From an uncultured Pigmentiphaga sp. (GTDB lineage Bacteria > Pseudomonadota > Gammaproteobacteria > Burkholderiales > Burkholderiaceae_B), in the NCBI GenBank assembly GCA_937891425.1, contig CALAGD010000055.1:1-58454 (forward strand): a stretch of DNA of 58,454 nucleotides, written 5' to 3'. Each line of letters opens with the position of its first letter. Position 1 is the stretch's first letter. The translations under genes were made by a program, and so were the position numbers. Under the pieces are notes generated by a model. The model had not been told where the DNA came from, did no database searches, and was given only the letters and a program-made list of their open reading frames with translations. Positions 24,343-33,600 of the stretch are shown in pieces.

Positions 24343-25200
24343 ATGTTGAAGTGGCTACTTGGACGTGGCGCCTCGCAACGGGATGTGGCACAGACCGCTG
24401 CCCGTATCCCAGCCGCGCTGTGGCAGCGCATGTTCGACTCCTACCCGTTCCTGCACGGGCTCGACACCGCCGAGACCGACACCCTGAAAGAGCGCACGGC
24501 ATGGGTCCTCGCGAGCAAACGGTTCAGTGGCGCACACGGCCTTGAGCCCACCGATGAGATGATGCTGTCCATCGCCATCCAGGCAGCGCTGCCCATCTTG
24601 CATCTCAGCCCTTCCCTGTACGAAGGCTGGACCGAGATCATCATTTACCCGGGCGGTTTCGTGATCCCTCGGGAACATGTCACCGAAGATGGAGTCGTGC
24701 ACGAGTACATGCAAGTGGCCTCAGGCGAAGCCTGGGACGGTGGACCGGTCATCATTTCCTGGGAAGATGCCCATGACCCTGCCTGCCACGGCAATGTTGT
24801 CATACACGAATTCGCGCACAAGATCGACCTTGCGAGCGGAGTGGCCGACGGAGTGCCATTTCTGGCCGGGAACCCCGCGTTGTCGCCGGGCCATTGGAAG
24901 AGCGTGCTGGTAGATGCGTTCGAGGCGTTCAACCAGGCGCTCGATGAGGTCGAGGCCAGCATCCCCGCGCATATCGACCCCGAATCGCGAGACGCCGACC
25001 CCTGGTACGATCAGCTTCCGCTAGACCCCTATGCAGCAACCGATCTGGCGGAATTCTTTGCAGTCAGTTCCGAGGCGTTCTTCGTGGATCCGCATCCGCT
25101 GGCCCTCGCCTACCCTGAATGGTACGGACTGCTCGCGGCGTTCTACCGTCAGGATCCAAGAACCCGTCTCTCCCCGCCCCTGGAACCCGAACGGTACTGA
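24343..25200 (+). CDS. mtfA: MtfA-type zinc peptidase (M90)
   Basis: A cytosolic zinc metallopeptidase of 285 residues related to MtfA, which in E. coli binds the repressor Mlc and modulates glucose uptake. The HEXXH motif is HEFAHKID (about 155-162), and a conserved DLAEFFAVSSEAFF with the candidate third ligand lies near residue 230. The start MLKWLLGR and the segment EGWTEIIIYPGGFV are typical. It stands alone between relA (divergent) and oxyR (convergent). Confidence 0.92.
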   Translation: MLKWLLGRGASQRDVAQTAARIPAALWQRMFDSYPFLHGLDTAETDTLKERTAWVLASKRFSGAHGLEPTDEMMLSIAIQAALPILHLSPSLYEGWTEIIIYPGGFVIPREHVTEDGVVHEYMQVASGEAWDGGPVIISWEDAHDPACHGNVVIHEFAHKIDLASGVADGVPFLAGNPALSPGHWKSVLVDAFEAFNQALDEVEASIPAHIDPESRDADPWYDQLPLDPYAATDLAEFFAVSSEAFFVDPHPLALAYPEWYGLLAAFYRQDPRTRLSPPLEPERY

Positions 25201-25301
25201 TGCGCCCCGCCAGGTGCACTGCGCCACGCGGCCTAGAACACGCGTCGCCGCCAAACCTTCACCGTGCTGGTGCACTGCGCCCGGGTCCTGAGTCTGCGGT
25301 A

Positions 25302-26261
25302 CTACAACGACGCCGCCTCGGGAAGGGCTTCTGCCCCCTCGATGCGCACGATGCCCGGTAGCTGGCATTCACCGATGGCCTTGATCAGCTCGTGAATCGC
25401 GGCGGCGCGCGGGAAGCTCTTGCGCCAGACCAGCACCACACGCCTGTTAGGTACCGGGGCCTCGAACGGGATGTAGCGCAGCAGGTCGTCGGGCGCCGGG
25501 TTCGCCGACACCGAGGCGGCCGGGAGCACGGTGATCCCGATGCCGGCTGCCACCATGTGCCGGATGGTCTCGAGCGATGACCCCTCGAACGTGCGCTGTA
25601 TCCCTTCGCTGGACGGCGAAAATCGGGAGAGCTCGGGGCACACCTCGAGCACCTGATCGCGGAAACAGTGCCCGGTCCCCAGCAGCAGCATGGTCTCGGC
25701 CTTCAGTTCGGTGGACGACACGGCCGAACGACTTTCCCACGGGTGGTTCTTGGGCACAGCGACCACGAACGGTTCATCGTACAACGGATGCACTGCCAGC
25801 CCGGTTTCGGGCAGAGGCAACGCCATGATCGCGCAATCGAGCTCACCCTGGCGCAACAGCTCCAGCAGACGATGCGTAAAATTCTCCTGAAGCAGCAGCG
25901 GCATCTGGGGTGCGCGCTCGATCAGGATCGGCATCAGCTGCGGCAACAGATACGGGCCGATCGTGTAGATGACTCCTACCCTCAGCGGGCCAGAAAGCGG
26001 ATCGTGTCCCTGCCGCGCGATTTCCCTGAGGTGTGCGGTTTCCTCGAGGATCTTCTGCGCCTGGGCCACGATGCGCTCGCCGATGGGCGTAATGCCAACC
26101 TCACTGCCACCGCGTTCGAACAGCACGACGCCCAGCTCCTCTTCGAGCTTGCGGATCGCCACCGACAGCGTAGGCTGACTGACGAAGCAGCTTTCCGCAG
26201 CACGCCCAAAATGGCGCTCGCGCGCGACCGCCACGATGTACTTGAGTTCGGTAAGTGTCAT
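25302..26261 (-). CDS. oxyR: Peroxide-sensing LysR regulator OxyR
   Basis: A LysR-type regulator of 319 residues that senses hydrogen peroxide by disulfide formation and controls catalase and peroxidase genes. The helix-turn-helix is at about 1-60 (MTLTELKYIVAVARERHFGR). The redox cysteines are Cys199 and Cys208 in GTGHCFRDQVLEVC, the same positions as in E. coli OxyR. The ATG at 26261 gives the standard N-terminus. It lies 52 nt after recG on the same strand, a pairing common in Bordetella relatives. Confidence 0.97.
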   Translation of the reverse strand: MTLTELKYIVAVARERHFGRAAESCFVSQPTLSVAIRKLEEELGVVLFERGGSEVGITPIGERIVAQAQKILEETAHLREIARQGHDPLSGPLRVGVIYTIGPYLLPQLMPILIERAPQMPLLLQENFTHRLLELLRQGELDCAIMALPLPETGLAVHPLYDEPFVVAVPKNHPWESRSAVSSTELKAETMLLLGTGHCFRDQVLEVCPELSRFSPSSEGIQRTFEGSSLETIRHMVAAGIGITVLPAASVSANPAPDDLLRYIPFEAPVPNRRVVLVWRKSFPRAAAIHELIKAIGECQLPGIVRIEGAEALPEAASL

Positions 26262-26313
26262 ATGCAATAGATGGTGTCGTTCGCTCTCGTTGCAATGCCC
26301 GGTAGCCCGCCAG

Positions 26314-28383
26314 TCAGGCCTTGAGGAATTCTCCCCGGCCACGCAGCCAGCGCGCCAGATGTTTCTCGACCGCGGCGGGAAAATCGCGCTGCATCCACGC
26401 TGCCGCCTCCCGCGCCAGTTCTGCCAGCGCACCGTCGGTGTTCAGGTCAGCAAACCTCAGCAGCACCGTGCCCGACTGCCTGACCCCCAGCAGTTCGCCC
26501 GGCCCGCGCAGTTCCAGGTCCCGCTGGGCAATCTCGAAACCGTCGGTCGATGCATGCAGGATGCGCAGCCGTTCCTTCGCAATCACCGACAGCGGCTGCT
26601 GGTACAGAAGTACGCACACCGATTGCTCCGCGCCTCGTCCAACACGTCCGCGCAGCTGATGAAGCTGTGCCAGGCCGAACCGCTCGGCGTGTTCGATGAC
26701 CATGAGTGATGCATTGGGAACGTCAACACCGACCTCGATGACCGTGGTCGCTACCAGCAGACCAAGCTCGCCTCGCTGGAACGCGTCCATCACCGAGGCT
26801 TTCTCGTGCGTTGCCTGGCGACCGTGAATGAGCCCCACCCGCACCTCGGGCAACGCGTCTTTCAGGAAATTGAACGTGTCGACTGCAGTCTGCAGCTGCA
26901 GGGCCTCGCTCTCTTCCACCAGCGGGCAGACCCAGTATGCCTGGCGCCCGGCACGCACTGCCTCGGCCACTCGCGCGACGACCTCCATGCGGCGAGTATC
27001 GGCAATGAGCTTGGTGATGACCGGGGTGCGCCCCGGGGGCAGTTCCCGTATGGTGGATACGTCAAGATCCGCATAGAACGTCATGGCCAGCGATCGCGGG
27101 ATGGGCGTCGCCGACATCATCAGCTGATGCACGGCTTCGCCCTGCTCGTTCTCGACCCCGACACCCTTCTGCCTCAAGGCCAGGCGCTGCCCAACGCCGA
27201 AACGGTGTTGTTCGTCGGTAATCGCCAAGCCGAGGCGTGCAAAGCGGACGTGTTCCTGAATGAGCGCCTGCGTGCCTACCGCCAGGTGTGCCTTGTGCGT
27301 GCTCAGCGCTTCCAGCGCCGCGCGGCGGCTACGCACGCCCTGGCTGCCGGACAGCCAAACCATATTCACGCCGAGGGGAACCAGCCACGCGGAGAGTTTC
27401 TGGTAGAGCTGTTCGGCCAATATCTCCGTGGGCGCCATGAGCGCAACCTGCACGCCATGATCGATGGCCTGCGCAGCCGCCAGGGCTGCGACGACGGTCT
27501 TCCCGCTGCCGACGTCGCCTTGTAGCAGGCGCTGCATGGGGTAGGTGCGCCCGAGGTCGGTACTAATCTCGTCCACTGCCTGCTGCTGCGCGCGGGTGAG
27601 CGCAAACGGCAAACTTTGCAATAACCGCTGGAATACGCTGTCTGGATGCACAGGCCGCGGCAGCGGCTGAGCCCGCAACGCCTGACGCGCGGCACGGGCT
27701 TTCGCCAGTGAGAGCTGCTGGGCAAGCAGTTCGTCAAACTTCACGCGCTGCCAGGCGGGGTGCTCGTGACTGCACAGCGCATCTACGGAAACGTCCGGCG
27801 GCGGCGTGTGCAAGGTGCGGATGGCTTCAGCAAACGTACATAGCCGGTATCGTTGCAACACCGGCTCAGGCAGGGTTTCGTCCAGCAGCGCTGGCTGCTG
27901 CAGGGCCGCTCCAATGCAGCGGCGCAATGTCGTTTGCGCCAGGCCTTGCGTAGTGGGGTACACCGGTGTCAGGGCATCTGGCAGTGGTGCACCCGCTCGT
28001 GACACCCGCGGGTGCACCATTTCGACGCCGAAGATGCGGGTGCGCACCTCACCTGCTACGCGTACCCGGGTTCCAACGGTGAGCTGGCGCAGCGTGCCCG
28101 GATAAAAGTGCAGGAAACGGATGTCGAGCGAGCCGGTGTCGTCTTCCAGGGTGGCGATCAGTTGGCGACGCATGCGGGTCTGCACCTCGCAACGCGTGAC
28201 TACCCCTTCGACCTGCGCCCATGCTCCATCACGCAGATGGGCAATGGGCGTCAATCGTGTTTCATCTTCGTAGCGCAGCGGCAAATGCAGCAGGAAGTCC
28301 TGGGGATCGTGCAACCCCAGCTTCTGCAGACGGCGCTCCGTGACGCTTGCACCCCGGTTGGCTGAGGTCTCACGAACACTCAC
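26314..28383 (-). CDS. recG: ATP-dependent DNA helicase RecG
   Basis: A branch-migration helicase of 689 residues that remodels stalled forks and recombination intermediates. The N-terminal wedge/OB domain (about 40-160) includes FLLHLPLRYED. The helicase core has Walker A GDVGSGKT (near 295), MAPTEILAEQ, the DEXH variant DEQHRFGV, MSATPIPRSL, and the C-terminal helicase part ending HQLRGRVGRG. It is upstream of oxyR and downstream of ridA on the same strand. Confidence 0.97.
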   Translation of the reverse strand: MSVRETSANRGASVTERRLQKLGLHDPQDFLLHLPLRYEDETRLTPIAHLRDGAWAQVEGVVTRCEVQTRMRRQLIATLEDDTGSLDIRFLHFYPGTLRQLTVGTRVRVAGEVRTRIFGVEMVHPRVSRAGAPLPDALTPVYPTTQGLAQTTLRRCIGAALQQPALLDETLPEPVLQRYRLCTFAEAIRTLHTPPPDVSVDALCSHEHPAWQRVKFDELLAQQLSLAKARAARQALRAQPLPRPVHPDSVFQRLLQSLPFALTRAQQQAVDEISTDLGRTYPMQRLLQGDVGSGKTVVAALAAAQAIDHGVQVALMAPTEILAEQLYQKLSAWLVPLGVNMVWLSGSQGVRSRRAALEALSTHKAHLAVGTQALIQEHVRFARLGLAITDEQHRFGVGQRLALRQKGVGVENEQGEAVHQLMMSATPIPRSLAMTFYADLDVSTIRELPPGRTPVITKLIADTRRMEVVARVAEAVRAGRQAYWVCPLVEESEALQLQTAVDTFNFLKDALPEVRVGLIHGRQATHEKASVMDAFQRGELGLLVATTVIEVGVDVPNASLMVIEHAERFGLAQLHQLRGRVGRGAEQSVCVLLYQQPLSVIAKERLRILHASTDGFEIAQRDLELRGPGELLGVRQSGTVLLRFADLNTDGALAELAREAAAWMQRDFPAAVEKHLARWLRGRGEFLKA

Positions 28384-28434
28384 GGCAGCTACTCATGGCC
28401 CGCTTGCACGCGCGCCTTCCGTATCGAAGGAGCG

Positions 28435-28824
28435 CTACAGCGCCAGAATGGCTTCGACCTCAAACAGGGCACCCTTGGGCAAGCCGCTGACTTCGACCGT
28501 CGAACGCGCAGGGAACGGTTGCGGAAACAGCTCGCTCATGATGCCGCTGACCGTGCCGAAACGGCTGAGGTCGGTTAGAAACAGCGTCAGTTTTACGACG
28601 TTCTCGAGCGTACCCCCTGCCTTCTGGATGACCGCCTGCAGGTTGGCAAAGGCCTGACGCACCTGAGGTTCGAAGTCTTCCGAAACCAGCTCGCCCGTCT
28701 CGGGCACCAGGCCGATCTGGCCCGAGAGAAAAACCAGACGCGCCTCACCGTTCACGGCGATGGCTTGCGAATAGGGTCCGACCGCGGCGGGAGCGGAATC
28801 CGTGTGAATGACCTGTTTCGACAT
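28435..28824 (-). CDS. ridA: RidA family enamine/imine deaminase
   Basis: A 129-residue cytosolic protein that hydrolyses reactive enamines/imines made by PLP enzymes. Family marks are AVGPYSQAI (14-22), FLSGQIGL, ARSTVEV with Arg107, and FEVEAI with Glu124, the two residues that bind the carboxylate and activate water in RidA. The ATG at 28824 gives the normal length. It lies 51 nt upstream of recG on the same strand. Confidence 0.95.
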   Translation of the reverse strand: MSKQVIHTDSAPAAVGPYSQAIAVNGEARLVFLSGQIGLVPETGELVSEDFEPQVRQAFANLQAVIQKAGGTLENVVKLTLFLTDLSRFGTVSGIMSELFPQPFPARSTVEVSGLPKGALFEVEAILAL

Positions 28825-29011
28825 CAAGATCTCTGAAGCTTGGCAAAAGTTGGTACCTATCAGACAAGGCAAAACAATAGCAGAAAGCGATGCTTTCAGC
28901 GCGGAGCAGTTACCCGAATGAGGCATGGCTATGCGAGTCATTGTTGTGCGCCCTATCGTACATGCTGGAGCAGCAAGCTTATACGAGAACCCGACCGTGC
29001 TGAAAGCAAGC

Positions 29012-29040
29012 GCAAAAAAGGCCGCCTTGCAGGCGGCCCT
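29012..29040 (-). terminator. Rho-independent terminator of the leu-asd operon
   Basis: On the minus strand GGCCGCC-TGCAA-GGCGGCC is a perfect 7-bp stem followed by TTTTTTG. It lies about 50 nt after the asd stop and should end transcription of leuC-leuD-leuB-asd. The remainder of the gap up to ridA (28825-29011) shows no gene. Confidence 0.88.
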
Positions 29041-29089
29041 TGCAGCGGGGAACGTCGCGCGCACGGGCTGCACGCCGTGCGCAACATCA

Positions 29090-30220
29090 TCAGAGTTCGC
29101 CCAGAACTATACGCAGCATGCGGCGCAGCGGTTCGGCAGCGCCCCAGAGCAGCTGGTCGCCCACCGTGAAGGCGCTCATGTACTGCGGCCCGATCGAAAG
29201 CTTGCGCATGCGGCCCACAGGGATGCGCAGCGTCCCGGTGACAGCCACCGGCGTGAGTTCGCGCATGGATGCTTCGCGAGTATTCGGCACCACCCGCACC
29301 CAGGCATTGTTCAGCCGGATGATGTCATGGATCTCGTCCATGGGCACATCGCGCTTGAGCTTGATGGTGAATGCCTGGCTATGGCAACGCATGGCGCCAA
29401 TGCGAACGCACAGGCTGTCGACCGGGATGGGGGCACCTCCATTGGCACCATCACGGCCAAGGATCTTGTTCGTTTCGACCGCACCCTTCCACTCTTCGCG
29501 CGACATCCCGTTTTCCAGATCCTTGTCGATCCAGGGGATGAGGTTGCCGGCAAGCGGAACACCAAAATGCTCCTGCGGCAACGTACCACTTTGCTGAAGC
29601 ATCAGCACGTTGCGGTCTATATCGAGAATGGCCGAAGCAGGATCTTCGAGGAGCTCCTTGACCTTGCCGTGGATGAGACCGAACTGGGTGAGCAGCTCGC
29701 GCATGTGCTGCGCCCCACCGCCCGAAGCAGCCTGGTACGTCATGGCCGTGATCCATTCGACGAGGTCGTGCTGGAACAGGCCGCCCAACGCCATCAGCAT
29801 GCAGCTGACCGTGCAGTTGCCACCCACGTAGGTGCGAATGCCCTTGCGCAGCGCGTGGTCGATGACATGGCGGTTGACCGGATCGAGCACGATGACCGCG
29901 TCATCCTTCATGCGCAGCGTACTGGCCGCATCGATCCAGATGCCATCCCAGCCGCTGGAACGCAATTGCGGATATACCTGCGAGGTGTAGTCACCGCCCT
30001 GCGCCGTCACGATGATGGGCAGCTTGCGCAGTTCGTTGATGTCGTACGCATCTCGCAATGGTCCGGCACCTTTGGCCCATTTTGGGGCAGGCCCACCGGC
30101 GTTGCTGGTGGAGAAGAACACGGGCTCGATGAGTGCGAAGTCGTCTTCTTCGCGCATGCGCTGCATGAGCACCGAGCCCACCATGCCGCGCCAGCCTACC
30201 AGGCCCACGGGTTTCGTCAT
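29090..30220 (-). CDS. asd: Aspartate-semialdehyde dehydrogenase
   Basis: It reduces beta-aspartyl phosphate to aspartate semialdehyde with NADPH, the branch point to lysine/diaminopimelate, threonine and methionine. The 376 residues begin MTKPVGLVGWRGMVGSVLM (NADP fold). The catalytic Cys136 lies in GGNCTVSCML, one residue from its E. coli position, and the hydride-transfer region RIGAMRCHSQAFT is present. The ATG at 30220 follows GGAGG at 9 nt; an in-frame TTG at 30226 is too close to that site. Only 2 nt separate it from the leuB stop. Confidence 0.97.
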   Translation of the reverse strand: MTKPVGLVGWRGMVGSVLMQRMREEDDFALIEPVFFSTSNAGGPAPKWAKGAGPLRDAYDINELRKLPIIVTAQGGDYTSQVYPQLRSSGWDGIWIDAASTLRMKDDAVIVLDPVNRHVIDHALRKGIRTYVGGNCTVSCMLMALGGLFQHDLVEWITAMTYQAASGGGAQHMRELLTQFGLIHGKVKELLEDPASAILDIDRNVLMLQQSGTLPQEHFGVPLAGNLIPWIDKDLENGMSREEWKGAVETNKILGRDGANGGAPIPVDSLCVRIGAMRCHSQAFTIKLKRDVPMDEIHDIIRLNNAWVRVVPNTREASMRELTPVAVTGTLRIPVGRMRKLSIGPQYMSAFTVGDQLLWGAAEPLRRMLRIVLGEL

Positions 30221-30222
30221 GA

Positions 30223-31308
30223 TCAATTACCTCCTTGCAATGCCTTCAATACTGCGTCGCCCATCTCGCGAGTGCCAACCTGGGTGGTACCGGGCTCGTA
30301 AATGTCGGCGGTACGGAATCCCTCGGCGAGCACGGACTTCACCGCAGCTTCGACGCGATCGGCCTGGGCCGGGAGGTTCAGCGAATAGCGCAGTAACATG
30401 GCGGCAGACAGAATGGTTGCCAGCGGGTTCGCGACGTTCTTGCCAGCAATGTCGGGGGCGGAGCCGTGGATGGGCTCGTACAGGCCCTGTCCGGATGCAT
30501 TCAGCGAAGCCGACGGCAACATGCCGATGGAACCCGTCAGCATGGAGGCTTCATCCGACAGGATGTCGCCAAAGAGGTTGCCGGTGACGATGACGTCGAA
30601 TTGCCGCGGGTTCTTCACCAATTGCATGGCGGCGTTGTCGACATACATGTGCGTCAGCTCGACATCGGGATACTCGCGCGCCACGTCGATGACCGTGTCA
30701 CGCCAGAACTGCGACGTTTCCAGCACGTTGGCCTTGTCGACGCTGCACAGGCGCTTGTTCCGCTTGCGCGCGGTCTCGAAGCCCACGCGCGCGATGCGCC
30801 GCACCTCCTCTTCAGCGTATCGCATGGTGTCGAAGCCTTCGGACTGACCGGCGAAGGGACCGTCCGGGGCGGTGCGGACGCCGCGCGGCGTACCGAAATA
30901 GATGTCGCCCGTAAGCTCGCGCACGATGACGATGTCGAGCCCCGCAACCACTTCAGGCTTCAGCGTGGACGCCCCGGCCAGTTCGGGGTACAGCATGGCC
31001 GGACGCAGGTTGGCAAACAGGCCCAGCGCCTTGCGCAGGCCCAGAATGGCCTGCTCCGGGCGGAGCTCGCGTGGCAATGAATCGTATTTCCAGTCGCCCA
31101 CGGAGCCGAACAGCACGGCATCGGCTGATTTGGCCAGTTCGAGCGTGGACGGCGGCAGCGGATGACCGTGGATATCGTAGGCGGCCCCGCCTACCGGAGC
31201 CTGCTCGAGGGTAAGGTCGAGCCCCAAGGCGCCGAGCACCCGCATGGCCTGCTCGACGATTTCCGGGCCGATACCATCGCCCGGGAGCACCGCAATTTTG
31301 AACGACAT
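30223..31308 (-). CDS. leuB: 3-isopropylmalate dehydrogenase
   Basis: It oxidatively decarboxylates 3-isopropylmalate in leucine synthesis. The 361 residues contain the N-terminal MSFKIAVLPGDGIGPEIV, the substrate loop RPAMLYPEL, the isocitrate/isopropylmalate dehydrogenase signature NLFGDILSDEASML near residue 245, and EPIHGSAPDIAGKNVANPLA near 275. It is the third gene of leuC-leuD-leuB-asd. Confidence 0.98.
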   Translation of the reverse strand: MSFKIAVLPGDGIGPEIVEQAMRVLGALGLDLTLEQAPVGGAAYDIHGHPLPPSTLELAKSADAVLFGSVGDWKYDSLPRELRPEQAILGLRKALGLFANLRPAMLYPELAGASTLKPEVVAGLDIVIVRELTGDIYFGTPRGVRTAPDGPFAGQSEGFDTMRYAEEEVRRIARVGFETARKRNKRLCSVDKANVLETSQFWRDTVIDVAREYPDVELTHMYVDNAAMQLVKNPRQFDVIVTGNLFGDILSDEASMLTGSIGMLPSASLNASGQGLYEPIHGSAPDIAGKNVANPLATILSAAMLLRYSLNLPAQADRVEAAVKSVLAEGFRTADIYEPGTTQVGTREMGDAVLKALQGGN

Positions 31309-31362
31309 AAAACGATCAGCGATGAAGTAAATGAAATAGGCGGCTGGTCGAGCAAACCGGAC

Positions 31363-32016
31363 TCACGCACCAGCACCGCTGGCAGCCAGCCAGCGGTGCT
31401 TAGCCAGGCGACGCGCCTCGAATTCGCGGATGAGATCGGCCTTTTGCAAAGTGAGGCCGATCTCATCGAGACCATTGAGCAAGCAATACTTGCGAAACTC
31501 GGTAATTTCGAACGACATCTCGCGACCATCCGGCGCAATGACGACCTGGCGCGGCAGGTCGATGGTGAGGCGATAGCCCACGCAGGCATTCACCTCGTCG
31601 AACAGGCGCGAAACCTCAAACTCGTTGAGCACGATGGGCAGCAGCCCGATCTTGTAGCAGTTGTTGAAGAAGATGTCGGCGAACGACGGCGCGATGATCG
31701 CCCGGAAGCCGTACTCCTGCAGGGCCCAGGGCGCGTGCTCGCGACTGGAGCCACATCCGAAGTTCTTGCGCGCGAGCAGGATCGAGGCCCCCTGGTAACG
31801 CGGCTGGTTCAGCACGAAGTCGGGATTGAGCGGGCGCCTGGAGTTGTCCATGCCAGGCTCGCCCCGATCGAGATAACGCAAGTCGTCGAACAGGTTCGGG
31901 CCAAACCCGGTGCGCTTGATGGACTTCAAGAACTGCTTGGGAATGATGAGGTCGGTATCGACGTTCTCGCGATCGAGCGGGGCGACCAGACCCTGATGTA
32001 CGGTAAAAGCCTGCAT
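31363..32016 (-). CDS. leuD: 3-isopropylmalate dehydratase small subunit
   Basis: The small subunit of isopropylmalate isomerase, 217 residues. It carries the swivelling domain with LDRENVDTDLIIPKQFL (about 14-30), NFGCGSSREHAPWAL (about 85-99) and FADIFFNNCYKIGLLPI. It starts 9 nt after leuC and pairs with it. Confidence 0.98.
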   Translation of the reverse strand: MQAFTVHQGLVAPLDRENVDTDLIIPKQFLKSIKRTGFGPNLFDDLRYLDRGEPGMDNSRRPLNPDFVLNQPRYQGASILLARKNFGCGSSREHAPWALQEYGFRAIIAPSFADIFFNNCYKIGLLPIVLNEFEVSRLFDEVNACVGYRLTIDLPRQVVIAPDGREMSFEITEFRKYCLLNGLDEIGLTLQKADLIREFEARRLAKHRWLAASGAGA

Positions 32017-32025
32017 GCAAACTCC

Positions 32026-33429
32026 TTAGCGCATCGCGCGCACATCGACGAAATGCCCGGCAACCGCTGCGGCTGCTGCCATGGCGGGGCTGACCAGATG
32101 GGTGCGACCGCCCTGCCCCTGCCGGCCTTCGAAGTTACGGTTGGACGTCGAAGCACAGCGCTCTCCCGGTTCGAGCCGGTCGGCGTTCATGGCCAGGCAC
32201 ATGGAGCAGCCCGGCTGACGCCATTCGAACCCTGCCTGGATGAAAATCCTGTCCAGTCCTTCGCGCTCGGCCTGCTGTTTCACAAGCCCTGAGCCGGGGA
32301 CAACCATGGCCTGCTTCACGTTCGGCGCGACCCGCTTGCCGCGAACGACTTCGGCGGCCGCGCGCAGGTCTTCGATACGGGAATTGGTGCACGACCCGAT
32401 GAACACGCGGTCAATGCGGACCTCGGTAATAGGCGTGTTGGGGGTAAGCCCCATGTATTCGAGCGCGCGCTCCATACCGGCGCGCTTGACGGGATCCTTC
32501 TCACGCTCGGGATCAGGCACGCGTCCGTCGATGGGCACGACCATTTCGGGTGACGTTCCCCAAGTGACCTGCGGCTTGATTTCCCGTGCGTCGATTTCCA
32601 CCACACGGTCGAAATGCGCGCCCGGATCGCTTTGTAAGGTACGCCAGTAGGCGACCGCCTCATCCCACAACTCGCCCTGCGGTGCAAACGGGCGTCCGCG
32701 GAAATATTCGATGGTCTTGTCATCGACCGCCACCAGCCCGGAACGCGCCCCTGCCTCAATGGCCATGTTGCAGATGGTCATGCGGCCTTCCATGGAAAGC
32801 GCCCGGATGGTGCTGCCCGCGAACTCAATGGCGTGGCCCGTGCCGCCTGCAGTGCCGATGACCCCGATGACGTGCAGAATGATGTCCTTGGCGGTGCAGC
32901 CGCGCGGCAGTTCACCTTCCACCCGGATGAGCATGTTGCGCATCTTCTTTGCGGACAATGTCTGCGTGGCCAGGACATGCTCGACTTCGGAAGTGCCGAT
33001 ACCGAACGCCAGGGCACCGAACGCACCATGCGTGCTGGTGTGCGAATCGCCGCATACCACGGTCATGCCTGGCAGTACGGCCCCTTGTTCCGGACCAATG
33101 ACATGCACGATGCCCTGCCGAATGTCGTTCATGCGGAACTCGGTAATGCCGAACGCATTGCAGTTCTCGTCGAGGGTGTCGACCTGCAGCCGTGACACCG
33201 GATCAGCAATGCCCTGATCGCGATCGACGGTGGGCACATTGTGGTCGGCCACGGCCAGGTTCGCGTTCACGCGCCAGGGCTTGCGCCCGGCCAGACGCAG
33301 ACCCTCGAACGCCTGCGGGCTGGTAACTTCATGCAGCAGGTGGCGATCGATATACAGCAAACAGGTGCCATCGTCTTCTTGGTGGACGACATGGTCGTTC
33401 CACAACTTGTCGTACAGGGTCTGTGCCAT
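32026..33429 (-). CDS. leuC: 3-isopropylmalate dehydratase large subunit
   Basis: The [4Fe-4S] subunit of isopropylmalate isomerase, aconitase superfamily, 467 residues. Cluster cysteines are in IGSCTNSR and in GCSMCLAMN; GDSHTSTHGAFGALAFGIG is the aconitase signature. The ATG at 33429 (MAQTLYDKLWNDHVV) is the family start; the frame stays open further upstream only through leader sequence. Confidence 0.97.
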   Translation of the reverse strand: MAQTLYDKLWNDHVVHQEDDGTCLLYIDRHLLHEVTSPQAFEGLRLAGRKPWRVNANLAVADHNVPTVDRDQGIADPVSRLQVDTLDENCNAFGITEFRMNDIRQGIVHVIGPEQGAVLPGMTVVCGDSHTSTHGAFGALAFGIGTSEVEHVLATQTLSAKKMRNMLIRVEGELPRGCTAKDIILHVIGVIGTAGGTGHAIEFAGSTIRALSMEGRMTICNMAIEAGARSGLVAVDDKTIEYFRGRPFAPQGELWDEAVAYWRTLQSDPGAHFDRVVEIDAREIKPQVTWGTSPEMVVPIDGRVPDPEREKDPVKRAGMERALEYMGLTPNTPITEVRIDRVFIGSCTNSRIEDLRAAAEVVRGKRVAPNVKQAMVVPGSGLVKQQAEREGLDRIFIQAGFEWRQPGCSMCLAMNADRLEPGERCASTSNRNFEGRQGQGGRTHLVSPAMAAAAAVAGHFVDVRAMR

Positions 33430-33510
33430 GGTCTGCTTCTGGTTGATCTGAGGGCAAACGGCCACGCAGCGCGGCACGGCGCCCAGTTTGGGTAGAAGGG
33501 ACAACGTTTT

Positions 33511-33539
33511 ATTATGCCACACGCTCCCGGTGGGTTCAC
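33511..33539 (-). promoter_or_regulatory. Candidate promoter of leuC-leuD-leuB-asd
   Basis: On the minus strand GTGAAC (33539-33534) and CATAAT (33516-33511) are 17 nt apart. The -10 box matches 5 of 6 and the -35 is poor. Transcription would start near 33504, giving a leader of about 75 nt. I see no leucine-rich leader peptide in it. Confidence 0.35.
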
Positions 33540-33600
33540 CCGCGTGACAAGCCACCTGCCCGCCATGGGGACCCCGCGCCACGGGCGGGAAGAATGGCAC

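Noticed and set aside
33430..33510. A leucine leader-peptide attenuator before leuC
   Set aside because: The transcript leader shows no leucine-codon run in a short frame and no clear terminator/antiterminator pair.
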